Part shown: piece after piece, positions 36,564 through 48,753 of the stretch
Position numbering within the stretch: position 1 is the stretch's first letter
Layout of the letters: each line of letters begins with the position of its first letter
Assembly: GCA_038496445.1 (NCBI GenBank)
Contig: JALMLS010000354.1
Coordinates: 62,001 to 126,000 of the forward strand
Direction: 5' to 3'
DNA: 64,000 bases
Origin: Trichosphaerium sp. ATCC 40318
Lineage: Eukaryota; Discosea; Flabellinia; Trichosidae
Notes under the pieces: generated by a model
Database searches by the model: none
Told to the model about the DNA's origin: nothing
What the model saw: the letters and a program-made list of their open reading frames with translations, nothing else
Position numbers and translations under genes: made by a program

Positions 36564-39132
36564 ATGAGAAACGCACTTGTAGCACTTGTGTATTGTGTCA
36601 TTGCTTGTGGCTACGCGCACGCCATTAGCAAGGGCCACTTGTACTCGACAGGAGACCCTGTAGCTGTACATGTTTCAAAGGTTGGTCCTTATTTAAACCC
36701 AACAGAGCAATACGACTATTATTCTCTACCTTTGTGCGCACCAAAGGGAGGTGCAAAAGCGATCAGGCAAAATCTGGGCGAGAAGCTCGAGGGAGATCGT
36801 ACAAAGACAACACCATTCCTGATAGATTATAGAAGTACGTGGGATTATTTTGAGTCACTTGCGTTTGACAACGTGGTTTTTATTTATTCAAACACGTAGA
36901 AAACATTGACAACGCGGCATTATGCCCTAAAAAACAATTAAGCGTTGAGGACGTTAGCAAACTAAAGAATGCTGTTTCTAAATATTATTATTTCGAGTTT
37001 GAGATCGGTACGTCGTCTGTTACGCCACATGTTAAACGCTCACACGCCCCTGATAGATAAAATTCCTGTTCGCGGCTTTCTAGGCAAAGTACAAGGTACG
37101 TCATTCAATGACACTCTAGTGAAGTGACCCTCCTTCTGAAGCCACACCAAAGCAAAAAACGGTGTACCTGTTTACACACATGGAATTTACACTTCTCTAC
37201 AACGACAATGATCCCAGCGCAAAAGGCAAAGGAGTTGTAAGTACAAACAAAATTGCTACACGCGTGATGAAAAATATTTGATGAAAGTGTGTCTCATTTT
37301 TCTCATTTATTTTTTCGATTGTAGGTCATATACGCCAATGTCAGTACCAACTACAATAAGCGCGTAGCCTTGGTAGAAGGAAGTCCAATGGAAGTCCAAT
37401 TCACGTACTCGGCAAAGTGGCACAAGACACCAACACGCTTCAAGGACAGAAAAATATATTGGTCGTCGCCATCCAACTCACAAGAACTCGAGATTCACTG
37501 GCTATCTATCCTCAATTCGTTTGTTTTGGTTGTTCTATTGACAAGTTTTCTCGCCATCATCATCTTGCGCATCCTCAAAAATGATTATGCGCGCTATGAC
37601 GACAAGGACCCTGAGGAAGGAGGTACAACCAGCATGCTCTTTTTCATTTTTTTTATTTTCATTCATACTTCTCCTACCGCCTCAATTATGGCTCCTGTAC
37701 TCTTTGGTAGTCTTTGTAACTAATCCGTTTAGAGGACTATGGATGGAAGCAAGTTAGCAGTGATGTTTTTAGATACCCACCACTTCTGAGTTTGTTTTGC
37801 GCATTCCAGGTAGGTCAACAACCCACGCCAAATTTAATATCTTGGGGTTTTTTTCCAACAAATTAAAAGCCCACGCAATTTGCAACACAAGACATTAGTC
37901 ACTAAGCCGGTATTGTAGGGTGTGGGCGTTCAATTCTTGTTGATCATGTCAGGTATATTGATCCTTGCTGTTGTTGGCTTGTACTACCCAGGCAACGAAG
38001 GCAACCTTGTCGTGTCAGCTGTTGTTCTGTATGCACTCACCTGTGCTGCATCTGGTTTTTGCTCGGTTCGGTACGTTCCCCTTTTGTGCACAATTACGTA
38101 TTGCACACCTGTGTTGACTCATTTAACTATAGCTGGTACGTACAGATGGAAGGCAAGTCATGGCAATGGAACATTATACTCGCAACCACAGTCTACGCTA
38201 TGCCATTCTTCTTAAACTCGTTCGTACTGAACATGGTCGCTGTATCATGGCACTCCACTGCATCCATCCCAGTTACAGCAGTACTAACAGTGATTGCTAT
38301 TTGGCTCTTTGGTACGTACCACGATTGCATTCTGTTTTTGTACTTTTTGCGCTGACACCGATGTAATGTAGTTGGCTTTCCTCTTACGTTATTTGGTGGA
38401 TTCGCCGGCAAACGCATGGCCGGTACGTTTTACGCACCTGTCCGCACAAAGAACTTCCGTCGTGAAATTCCACCTATTCCATGGTATGCACAAATTTACT
38501 TTAAGGCAATTGCGCTGGAAAAAAAAAAGGTGGCATCCAAACTGACATTTACGTTTAAAGGTTCCGTTCTCTACCACTTCAAATGTTGATGGCTGGATTC
38601 TTGCCTTTCAGGTACTGTGCCCTTTCGGAATTAAAGCAAGACACGGGTCTCACTTTTGTATATAGCGCCATCTACATCGAATTGTTTTACGTGTTCAACA
38701 GCGTTTGGGGCAGATCGACATACCAGCTCTGGGGCATCCTCTGTCTTGTCTTTATTATCCTCTTGATCGTGACAGCTTGCATTACTGTTGCACTCACATA
38801 CTTTCAGTTGTCGATGGAAGATTGGCGATGGTGGTGGCACAGCTTTTTGAGCGGAGGGTACGTACTTCTTTTCACGATTTGTAAAAAGTAAAGCCCATCC
38901 AACTCGTTACTAATATTTTTATGCCACCAGGTCGACTGGTCTGTTTATCTACGCTTACGCAATTTTCTACTACGCTTATAGATCTCGAATGACAGGATTC
39001 CTTCAGGCGTCCTATTACTTTGGCTACATGGCCCTCATTTGCTATTTCTTTTTCCTCATGTTGGGCTTTGTCGGTTGGTACAGTTCGCTCATCTTTGTTC
39101 GCAACATTTTCAAAAACCTTCACTTTGATTGA
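36564..39132 (+). CDS. TM9SF1: nine-transmembrane protein TM9SF1 (EMP70 family)
   Basis: TM9 proteins sort membrane cargo in the endosome/Golgi system. The ATG at 36564 opens the signal peptide [20 protein letters not shown]. The luminal domain begins [20 protein letters not shown] with [11 protein letters not shown], then YYYFEFEI and [12 protein letters not shown]. The first membrane span is in [20 protein letters not shown], followed by [10 protein letters not shown] and [16 protein letters not shown]. Downstream spans include [49 protein letters not shown] and [10 protein letters not shown]. They continue with [20 protein letters not shown] and [20 protein letters not shown]. It ends [12 protein letters not shown]-stop at 39132. 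RWWWHSFL and GSTGLFI match TM9SF1 rather than TM9SF2/4. Introns use GTACGT donors repeatedly. AATAAA lies at 39196. Confidence 0.9.
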
Positions 39133-39195
39133 GGACACACAGTATATAAAATCGTTACGACCACTTGAACAAAAATCCTTTTTTATCCCCTCTTA

Positions 39196-39201
39196 AATAA
39201 A
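39196..39201 (+). terminator. AATAAA polyadenylation signal, TM9SF1 gene
   Basis: This is the first of two overlapping AATAAA hexamers, 64 bp after the TM9SF1 stop and 34 bp before the convergent gene's stop. Confidence 0.45.
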
Positions 39202-39234
39202 TAAACGAACCAAAAACAGTAGTTTTGGTATTAA

Positions 39235-40882
39235 TCAGTAAGAAAATAACAAGAAAGGTAAATACAAATTGGTTTTTTTTACTATTCGTTCCACTTTGCT
39301 TTTAAAGGTAACATTATGCTCCAATAGCCATTTGAGTATTCTCCGTATCCTACCAGTTGTTTCAACTTGTGTGCGCTTGCGAAAAAGAAAAAAACCAAAG
39401 CAAAGAAGAGGTGGTGTACCTTGATCAATGTACTGTGGTTTTAATGTACCAGCTTTTACAGCGGTTATCATTTCCTTCAAGCCTTCCAAGTCTTTCATTG
39501 CAAGATTGTCCGAGACATGTCCACAACTCATTCTAGTAAACTTGATTTAGTACACTGAGTGCGGGATTGTGTATTTTAACCTCTTGTCCTTGTGTTCTGT
39601 GTATTTTTGGTTGATTTTACTGGCTTGGTTGGCGCTAGACGTTAATGCTCCGGCAGCCCCTGCAGCACTTGCAGGTGGTGCCAATTGAGCAATGTCCTGT
39701 GGCATGGACAAGTACATGTTTACAGCGTTTTCCACTGAACCGTCACACAGCGCCATTAGCTTGTGCGGATCAAACTGTTTGGAGAGTGTCGCCACATCGA
39801 CGCAGATGATGCTTGAAAGTGTGTTTACCTGCTCTTGGTATGGGCTTGTTGGCGCTACAGGCGCTGTTGTGGGTGCTGTAGCTTCAGCTTGGTCAACATT
39901 GTAGGTGATGACAGGAGGCGATTGGTTCTACACAAATTCAAACAAAAATCAGGTCGCTACTTTAAGACAACTGCGTTCTATTGTACCAGTGGTGCTGCCT
40001 TTACAAAATCAATGAGCGTGTTTACCGAATTCCAGTAGTCCTATATAGCCTGTCTTAGTTTTCTTAGAGGTTTTGAGTGAAGAGCCGTCAAAGGCATGGC
40101 GCACTTGTATGTTGGAGCCTATGCAGTCAAGATGAATGACTGTGTAAGGATACATTGAGTCTCCTATGAAGACCCTATTGTCTTTGTAGAGATAAAACGC
40201 TACCGAGTCAGGCGTGTGGCCAGGTGTAAAGATGACCTGAATGGCATTCTCGACGGCTACAGTGGCGCCATCGGCAACGTCACACAAAGGTATGAGCTCT
40301 CTGTCAGATAGCCATTTAGTCACTTTGAACCCTTCCACTTTGGCACCGTGGTGCGCCAGTGCTAGACTGCTTATTTCAAAGTTGTTTGTGAAGGTCTGAT
40401 CGCGGTTGCCCATGTAAACGCCCATGCAATCGAAAATCAAAAATCAGATTTTTTACATTTTTTTTAAAGGTTAGTAGTGTACCTGGCTTGTCCACAAAGT
40501 ATCTGACGCCGCCTATGTGATCAAAGTGGACATGTGTCAACAATACGAGGTAAGGCAATCCATTCGGGTTGAAATATGGCTCGTGCGCTTTTATGAAGGC
40601 GTATGTGTCACCTGTACCGCACCCTAATAGACCGTTAACAAAAATCATAAATTCTACGCGTTTTACCACGCGACACAGCTAGTAAGATCATGTGGTGGCG
40701 TAGACGTGCCTGTGTCGATAACTACTATTTTGTTATCGCCAATTACGAGGTAAAAGAAAGGGTACTGCTTGAATCTATCGTCTAATAGCCTTGTTACAAA
40801 AATACGTTAACTAAGGGCTGTGTTCACCTTCTACCACTTTCCATACCATTCCCGATACACGAGACAACGTGAAGCGAGACAT
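39235..40882 (-). CDS. metallo-beta-lactamase-fold hydrolase (MBLAC2-like) with UBA-like insert
   Basis: The ATG at 40882 opens MSRFTLSRVSGMVWKVVE and splices to FKQYPFFYLVIGDNKIVVID. The binuclear metal motif THVHFDHIGG is near 40520. The fold continues with FTNNFEISSLALAHHGAKVE, VIFTPGHTPDSVAFYLY, FIGDSMYPYTVI and YWNSVNTLIDFV. An insert follows (39565-39930). Its Pro/Thr/Ala linker leads to FDPHKLMALCDGSVENAVN and MYLSMPQD, which looks like a UBA-type three-helix ubiquitin-binding domain. The MBL part resumes with the diagnostic RMSCGHVSDNL and GLKEMITAVKAG, and the stop is at 39235. MBLAC2-type enzymes act on thioesters such as palmitoyl-CoA. The same activity here is inferred only. The UBA-like reading is by pattern and needs a profile search. 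Confidence 0.68.
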
Positions 40883-40975
40883 TTGTGAATCCTGGGTGGT
40901 TTTAGTAGAGACTGTGAAGGATTGGCTTAAAGTATTCATTTCATGCCCCAAAACGCCTCTATGTACTGCACAAAA

Positions 40976-42703
40976 ATGGCTGATCTGCCACGTGTAATCC
41001 TAAATACACTTAGGCAGTGGTTGAAACGGAGTGGAGGCTCTGAGGCATTGTGGATGGGTGTTAATTAATGGACGTCTTTAATGAATGACTGCGAAACAAA
41101 ATGTGTTACAGTTTGTGTCGGTTTGAAGTACCCAAAGTGCAAATGACACCCAAACGAGGCAGGTTACAGCGTGAAATTGCGTCCTGGGGCTTCAATATCG
41201 TCCGTGTCGATGAGGTACGTGAGCGGAGGCGTCAAACTTGCTAACTATGTTGTTTTGGCGTAGTTATGCCACAACAAACCCCTGCTGCACGTGGCTAAAA
41301 GTATTTTGACTATCCGCGGGTTAGACGCCATGTACGTCCACTGCACTTGTACAAACCGGTTGTATCTCACAAGGTGTCCTCGTTTAGTGTGGATATGGAT
41401 AAATTTGCGCGCTTTGTTAACAAGGTGGAAAGAGGATATTGCGGTGGCAGCAAAAAGACCAAGAACCCTTACCACAACAACTTACACGTGCGCAAAAACC
41501 CCCCCGTGATGGTAGCATTGCTGATTTACACATAAAGGCTTGTGAAGTACTACAAGCAATGCATATTTTTATTAGCAAGGGGGAACTAGAAAAGTGCGTG
41601 TAATGGTGTTTGCGGGGCACTATTCGGCTAATAACTAATTTAAATTAACCAAAACCAGATTACTTTCACCCGAAGAAAAACTGGGTGCCCTTTGTGCAGC
41701 CCTGTTACACGACTACAAACATCCCGGATTGACTGCCGGATATATAGAGGTCCAAGAATAGCTGTTTTTCAGTTTTGCATTGTTTGACTCGCCCTAACGT
41801 TTTGTAGGCGGTACAGCACCAGATTTACAAGGAACACGGGAGTATGGAGCACTATCACGTGCACGAAGCGTTTAATCTGTTAGAGGGTACGAAACATTTG
41901 GTACTTTGCAAAAATAGAAAATACTCATGTAGTACATTCACAGGCGACTCTTCAAAGTACATGTTCGTTGATAAGGACAAATATCCTACCCATAATTTTT
42001 TTTTTCTCATTAGCCAAAAATATGTTTTTTTTTTATCCCTTAACGATACAAAGTGGCAGCGTATTAAGCCAATCATTCAGGATTTGATATTAGCCACGGA
42101 GTTCAAGGGTAACAAGAAGTTTGCAATAGATTTCCAAACACGGCTCGATAAAGGCACCAAAGGTTTACCTGTTTTTTGTTGTATTAATCTTTGGGGAATA
42201 AAACAGGTTTTGTTCTGGGCCACAACAACAAACTCTTAGCTTTGAAGCTATGTCTTAAATGTGCAGATCTGTGCCACGCTTGCAGACATACTTCATCTCA
42301 CGTGTACGTTTGAATAGGATTATTGGTTGAACTGATTAAAGGTATTGCTCATAGGTACTGGTCCAAGCACGTTTATCAAGAGCTCTTTGCTGTTGGGGAT
42401 TTGATGGAAGATAATGGTCTCCCAGTGCCAAGTATACTAAAGCGGTATGAGCGAAATGCACTTGTTCGCTACTAACTTTCTTGTGCCCATTGTAGGACAA
42501 CCAACATAGGTGCATTGCAACAAGGATTCTTAATGTCAACGCGAAAAATATTTAACTGTATAACTACCCTCTTCCCTGACACTGCATTTATCTTGGACCA
42601 TCTACAGGCGAACGAAGATAGTTGGAAGTCCAGCATTAAACCGTTCATGCCAAAGTTGAGGCGTGGTGTGTCGATAGATTCTATTATTCCAAAAACAATG
42701 TAG
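40976..42703 (+). CDS. class I 3',5'-cyclic nucleotide phosphodiesterase
   Basis: The enzyme hydrolyses cAMP and/or cGMP. The ATG at 40976 opens MADLPRVILNTLRQWLKRSG. After small exons come LQREIASWGFNIVRVDE, then HVAKSILTIRGLDAM. The signature HNxxH metal motif is KNPYHNNLH, spliced to ACEVLQAMHIFISKGEL. The second metal site is LCAALLHDYKHPGLTAGYI. SMEHYHVHEAFNLLEG is the following helix pair. LKLCLKCADLCHACRHT supplies the third conserved Asp, and ALQQGFLMSTR is the invariant-Gln region that contacts the nucleotide. It stops after DSIIPKTM at 42703. No GAF, PAS or membrane domain precedes the catalytic domain, so it is a short, minimal PDE. Exon joins in the middle (41500-41700) were fixed by the motif. 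Confidence 0.85.
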
Positions 42704-42750
42704 TGTATGTAAAATATCAAGCAAAAAGAAAATTGTTCTTGGATTTTCTC

Positions 42751-45700
42751 TTAGTTCTTTTTTTTATTATTATTACCGTTTGAATTGTAATAATTTTTTT
42801 TTTGTTGTGATGTAGTTCCCCCCTTATTGAAAGGGCGTCGCATGTTTGTAGAAGCGGCAGAGTCGCTGTTTGTTGCTGGATTGCGCCTAGATCGGTGAGC
42901 CCCGTCTTTACGTGGTGTCCAGCCAATCCATTCCAACTCTTTTCCTGATGGTCTTTGTTCTCTGTAAAATCGCTGAATATCTCTCGCGTGAGACTCGCTA
43001 ATCCCTATGTGTAATGTTATTATTGCACTGTGCTCGGAGAAGAAATATGGAGAGAAGTTGAGAAGAAAATAAGGCGCAAAGCAAGGCACAAACAAGTACT
43101 AACCCGCCACACTCCGCAAATTCCGTGAAACGAATTTATCAACCTTAAATCCCTTTAACACAAAGTCCTTGACATAGTTAGTTTAGTAGTACACAGACAT
43201 TAACCAAGTGCAACAAAGTGAGTAAGAGTACCTTGTATATTTCAAAAGCTGTGTCAAATTGGTAGGTCCGTTTGCAAGCAGCAAGCATTGTTTTAAACGC
43301 TTTTTCGTCAGGCTCATGCGCTGATAAAAGCTGATGCCAGTGGCGCTCTACACCTTCGACATTGTTTGCTCTGGCAGAGGCATCAATTGCGTATGTTAAC
43401 GCTTTTAAACCTTTTATTGGAAACAAAAAAAGTCAATGAAACGTTTCAAGCAGAGGAGGTCCAATGAATTATGTGAGAAGTACGTACTGGGTTCTATGCC
43501 TTCCTCACGCATCTCCTCGTACCAGCCTAAAACACGCCTCATTTTTCCGTGGTAATAGGCACCTTCAAGTAATATATCGTATATTTTGTCTGTCATGACG
43601 TGATCTACAAGTACCTAGTCAGAAAGCGCCTCGACGACATGTAATTTTGATTATTTTTAGATGTCCACTTACCCAAGTCCCTTGCTCTGTCCAAGATGAC
43701 ATCTATCTTTTCAAAATTACCACTGTTGGCCAAATACCGCAAGAGGTACTCATATGCGTGAATAGGGAACAAGATCTTTTCATCTGATTCATTCATCGTG
43801 CTCTACAAACAGCATGTGAGACGGAGATTTCATTCTTTTTTGCAAGCAAAATAGTGGGGGTGGTCCCTAGACGCACAAACAACAAAGCCTCAGCATCATC
43901 AACTTTACCCAACCGCATCAACAAATTTATGACACAAACGCTGAGTAGCACTCTATAATTGAGATGACTGCCCTTTTGCTTTTCTCGCCATCTTGTAAAC
44001 TTTTCGCACACCTTATCAAGGTTTTGGTTAGTTTTTGTCTTGGTAGGCGAAGAAGCTAGTTTCAATAACTGTCTTGTTTCAGTATAGGTACCTCTTCTAA
44101 CCTATCGTTGTCTCCTCGCCTTTGTAATTTTTCCAAAAACAAATCAAACTGGTCAGCTGCAGGAATGCGTTGCCTAACAAATCGTCTTGAGCATATACTG
44201 TTGTGAAATGCAATGGTAAAGTCCGACACTAATCGCTAGCGTAATTGTTGCATTAGTAACGTACTTGTGTAGTATCTCTGTGAGGTACTTCATTGAATAG
44301 TCCGGGTGTAAATCAGCGTTGGCTGCCATCAAGAAACTCAATGTTTGCGCATCAGGCATTATCTTTTGCTCGCGTTTCATTTCACCAACAGCGCTTTGTA
44401 AAAGATCATAACACTTATTATTGGCAAGGTTGCAAAACAACCGATTCCAAGCAGAGACTGTCCTAATAGATGGCGAGTTCTCCTTGAACATTTCCCACAC
44501 CTTGTTGAATTGATCCAAAGGTGCGACAGCGTTCTTCTTTCCAGACATTCTGGAACGTAAGTGAGTACAGGTCATAACCGCCAACAACTAAAAGCCATTG
44601 CGTACATGTCTAAAATTTCTAACCAACTAGACTTGTCGTACACGTGACCGTCAGTCATCGATGCCTCAACCGAACGCACCGCCTTTCGGAAAATGAAAGT
44701 GTGAGTCTAAATTGTTGCTCTCGCCGTGATTGAATGTAGTGTACCTCGATCCAACTAGCACGTGCAGCATGGTACTTGAACAGTCGCAGGTAACATTCAA
44801 CGTAGAGCGGCAAGCACGGGGCCCCTTGTTCATGTTGCTTCCGTGCATCATTTAACAGTTGGTTTGTTAAATCCAAATTCTTCGCAAAGATGGTTGCTGC
44901 ATTGATATGTCAATAACTGATTTGTTGTTGCAATAAAAACAAAACAAAAAAAAAAAAAACCAGTATTATATAGTATACTCCAATACGTACCCTTTATTAA
45001 GGCACTGTACGTCATGCGATCAGGAAATACACCTATGTACAACGTTTAGCACTTTCAAAGAAACTATGTAGCCTAAACTAAAGGTGTGGGTACGCACCAC
45101 TTGTTTCCATATCTTTTTTATAGTTGAATGCTTCAACAAATAATTTTTTTTTTGCAAAAGCTCCTATTATCGCGTTGTACATGGAAGATGTCTCAAGCCC
45201 TTGACATGCATGTAAGACACAAAGGTGTGTTTGTGCAAAGTGGGTTTTCGGTACCTTGCTCCTTCAACTCTGCAAATTTTTGTCTGGCCTCTGATATTTC
45301 ACCACCTAGATAGACACATAAGTTATTGTCAATTTTTTTTTTTTTTTGGATTCATTTTCTAGAATTAAAACAAAAACCTACAATGGATGTAGCCGCTAAG
45401 AAGAATGCGATAGTGTGAAGAATTTGGTGTAATGGCATCCTCCCTCATTTCGTTCCAGATTCGTCTCAATAGCAACGGATTACCACTTCTCTTTGCGCCT
45501 TCTAGCATATAATAGTAGATAAACTCTGTTGGTTGGCTGGGAGATTCCCGAATTTTTTGTAGCTGTTTGTAGGCGCCTACAATCACAGGTGTCAACATAC
45601 CTGTCAATTTATAAAACTGTGAGCACCTTGAAACCTGTCTGTTAGTACATATTGCTTGATCTTTAGCGCAGTTCGTATTGACGACTGTGAGAGGGCGCTG

Positions 45701-45907
45701 GAGTCGTTGAGGTCATTGAGTAAATCTAAAACGTTTTAGATGATTCTCGTGGCAAAAAGCCATCCATAACGCACCTAGGCTGTCGACTTCGGGGTCAATA
45801 TCCAATTGCACGCGCGAAAGTGAGAAACGACGAGCTGTGGTAGTGGGGTGGCGCTTCTGTAAACACTGTGCTTGTTGTTGCGCCCATTTTCTCGTAAGAC
45901 AGTACAT
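42751..45907 (-). CDS. pentatricopeptide-repeat (PPR) protein, probably mitochondrial
   Basis: PPR proteins bind organellar RNA and affect its processing or translation. The ATG at 45907 opens MYCLTRKWAQQQAQCLQKRH and then TARRFSLSRVQ, an Arg/Gln-rich presequence. Helical repeats of about 35 residues run through the gene: EFIYYYMLEGAKRSGNPLLL, MYNAIIGAFAKKKLFVEAF, VFPDRMTYSALIKG and AWNRLFCNLANNKCYDLLQS. More follow: DAQTLSFLMAANADLHPD, AYEYLLRYLANSGNFEKID, IYDILLEGAYYHGKMRRVL, MREEGIEP and KAFKTMLAACKRTYQFD. The C-terminus is LEWIGWTPRKDGAHRSRR with an Asn/Lys-rich tail ending NNNKKKN-stop at 42751. At least ten introns occur. I could not place every exon. The target RNA is unknown. Confidence 0.78.
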
Positions 45908-46191
45908 AGTTAAAATGCGAGCATACAACTCGACAGAACTCAGAAATCAAAACAACTAAAAAAAAGCAACTACAGGTCAACTGAGGTCTAGCTTTTGACG
46001 AGCAAAACCAACCTCCTTACGTGCAATTTGTAGTTGCTGAAACAGCTTTTAAAATGCGGCCCAGAATTTGTGTAGAGGTGTTGTGGTACAATTACTTAGT
46101 TGGAACATTTTTGGTGACACTTGGGAACAGTAAGTTTCTACAACTTAATCATCTTTTTTATTTTTCGTAACAACATCTTTTACTCAACAAC

Positions 46192-47778
46192 ATGGCCGAC
46201 CAACAAACCAAAAAACGCAAGTTTCAAGGCACTATATATCATATCAACTCGTAACGTTTCATGTTTGCTTACCTATGTTTTAGCAAGCGGATTCAACCCA
46301 CCCTGCGCTGCTCCAGTTAGTTTCCGTAAAGAACTGATCGCTACTGCTGTACGCCATCTACTCACGCGTGTTTAGACATTAAGACCTTGTAGAGAGCCAT
46401 TGCTACTCCTGGACGCGGTATCCTTGCAGCTGATGAGTCAACTGGAACCATCGGCAAGCGTTTGGCTGCCATTTCACTTGAGAATACCGAGGAGAACAGA
46501 CGTGCTTACAGAGAGTTGTTGTTCCGCACTGAGGGTACGTTTATGCGTGACTTTGGTGATCTTACAATACCACCCCCAGGCTTGAACAAATACATCTCTG
46601 GTGCCATCATGTACGAGGAGACTCTATTCCAAAAAGCCGCAGATGGCACTCCAATCGTTGATTTGTGTAAGGCTCAAGGTATTGTACCTGGCATTAAAAC
46701 TGACTTGGTACGTTGGGAGAAGATTAAAAAAAAAACGGTATAACTAATATCTGCTGTTTAGGGATTGCGCGCCATCCCTGGCACTGACGAAATGGTACGT
46801 GACAGTTTATAGGCAAAACAGCCAGGTTTCTTAAAGCAAACTCATTTTTAATTTTTTTTCTACAGGTAACTCAAGGCCTCACAGACCTCGACAAGCGTAG
46901 CGCCAAATACTACAAACAAGGTGCCAGATTCTGCAAGGTACCGTGCTTTTTGACTTGAGTCGACAAGCTAAAAAAAGTTTGTGTGCTCACCGTTTTTTTT
47001 TTACAGTGGCGTGCTGTTTACAAGATCTCTGATACGACACCATCCCCAGCTGCTATCAAATTGCAGGCTGACAGTCTCGCTCGTTACGCTGCAATCTCTC
47101 AAGCCAATGGACTTGTGCCTATTGTAGAACCAGAGGTACTTTTTATATCATCATATCTACCAAGTTTTTTTTTCGTCTATTGAAATTGGTGCTAATTGAC
47201 CTTGGTAGGTTCTCATGGACGGCCCTCATTCCATTGAAAAATGTGCTGCTGTATCAGAGAAAGTATACGCTGCTGTATTCAAGGCTTTGAGCGACAACCA
47301 CGTCATGTTGGAGGGTATCTTGTTGAAGCCTAACATGATCACATCTGGTTCTGATGCTAAAGACAAAGCTGACCCTCAAACTGTTGCGTCATACACACTC
47401 CGCACCCTTCAACGCACAGTTCCACCAGCTGTACCAGGCATTAACTTTTTATCTGGTGGCCAAACTGAGGAAATGGCAACAGTACACCTAAACGCCATCA
47501 ACCAACTCAAAGGTGCCAAACCATGGAGAGTCTCGTTTTCTTTTGGTCGCGCCCTTCAAGCATCTGCAATTCAAGCTTGGAAAGGTAAAAAAGAGAATGT
47601 TGCTGCTGCACAAGCTACTTTGTTGAAGCGAGCAAAAGCTAATGGTGAAGCTGAGCTTGGCAAATATGGTATGAAATTTCTAAAATCAAATTGCCTGTTT
47701 TGACTCTGTTTTATAGGTGGAGATGCTGCTGATCCAGATGCACAAGTTTCCTTGTTTGAAAAGGATTATTATTATTAA
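46192..47778 (+). CDS. class I fructose-1,6-bisphosphate aldolase
   Basis: This is the Schiff-base glycolytic aldolase splitting fructose-1,6-bisphosphate into two trioses. The ATG at 46192 opens [13 protein letters not shown] intron (46216-46283, donor GCAAGT) restores the frame into [21 protein letters not shown] 52 bp intron leads to [20 protein letters not shown] and [15 protein letters not shown]. Conserved catalytic blocks follow: [27 protein letters not shown], and [14 protein letters not shown] with the Schiff-base Lys. Then come [19 protein letters not shown] and [17 protein letters not shown], ending FEKDYYY-stop at 47778 with the aromatic C-terminus typical of class I. AATAAA is at 47786. 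High, even codon quality suggests strong expression. This class is usual in animals, plants and many protists but not in most fungi. Confidence 0.93.
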
Positions 47779-47785
47779 TTGTTTA

Positions 47786-47791
47786 AATAAA
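47786..47791 (+). terminator. AATAAA polyadenylation signal of aldolase
   Basis: The hexamer lies eight bases after the aldolase stop codon. The repeat island begins just beyond it. Confidence 0.55.
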
Positions 47792-47948
47792 GTAGTTATT
47801 CTTTTAAGCCTTCTTTTGTGCAAAATTGTTCTACTCTTTGTGAGTTTTCTCAACATGCATACATATATACAGGGCTGCAACTATTAAGCATTTTTAACAA
47901 AGGTTTTTGCCATCAATACAACCTTATTTTCCACCAACAGGGCTAAAA

Positions 47949-48753
47949 CAGGTCTAAAAAAATAATATTAATAGTTTTTGGTATATACCACTTTTATACC
48001 ACTTTTTTATACCAGTTTGTTATGGTATATACCTCTTATATACCACTTTATGCCTACTTACAATACACCTGCAATTCCAGAAAATACACTTTATTTAATA
48101 CACAGTTTGTGAGTTACAAGTTTTGGACAATGTCCACTACAGTTACATTACTATGGGCATCTGGAAAATTCGTCCATCTCCATGATCTTTGTATACCTAC
48201 TGTAAAAACATGCTGCGCACCTAATGAAAGTGGTCCCACCTGAATCCATCAATTACTAATGCCTATGGAGGTCAGTTAATGTATATCAAACGAAAATAAA
48301 ATAAAACTTTGTCTGGTACCCACGAACGTCTGTATAATACCTGCAATATAGTTTCCTTAATGTTGGTACTGGAATCAGGTCCTGCGGTTCGAATGAGCTT
48401 GGTTTGGTTAGATTCTATGATATACTAAGGTCTCTACGCACCGTTCAATGTATGGCATCTATGATCATTCAACAAGAAAACCCATTACCAAAAAGCTCCT
48501 TAATGACCTTCTTGAAGCATATCATAAAAGTGGTATATACCAATAAAAAGGTGGTATATACCACTTTATATATCATTTTTAGAAGGTCTCATTATGTGAA
48601 TGAAAAGTGGTATATACCACTTCCATATACCTCTTTTTTATTCACTTAATTTCTAAAAAAAGTGGTATTTCAAAATGGTATATACCAGTCCATATACCAT
48701 TTTGTTGAAAAAAGTGGTACAACCATAAAAAAACACTTTAATTTTTAGACCTG
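47949..48753. mobile_element. fold-back element with CAGGTCTAAAAA ends and GTGGTATATACCAC palindromes
   Basis: The left end reads CAGGTCTAAAAA and the right end, on the other strand, reads CAGGTCTAAAAA as well. Inside each end lie many copies of the palindrome GGTATATACC flanked by CACTTTT/AAAAGTG, at 47980-48055 and at 48525-48720. These would fold the element into a long hairpin. No transposase frame is present in the 805 bp. A clear target duplication is not visible. The CAGG...CCTG ends recall hAT-type termini, but the family is not assigned. Confidence 0.5.

Noticed and set aside
48375-48400. tRNA B-box-like GGTTCGAAT
   Set aside because: No matching A box, acceptor stem or anticodon arm could be drawn around it.
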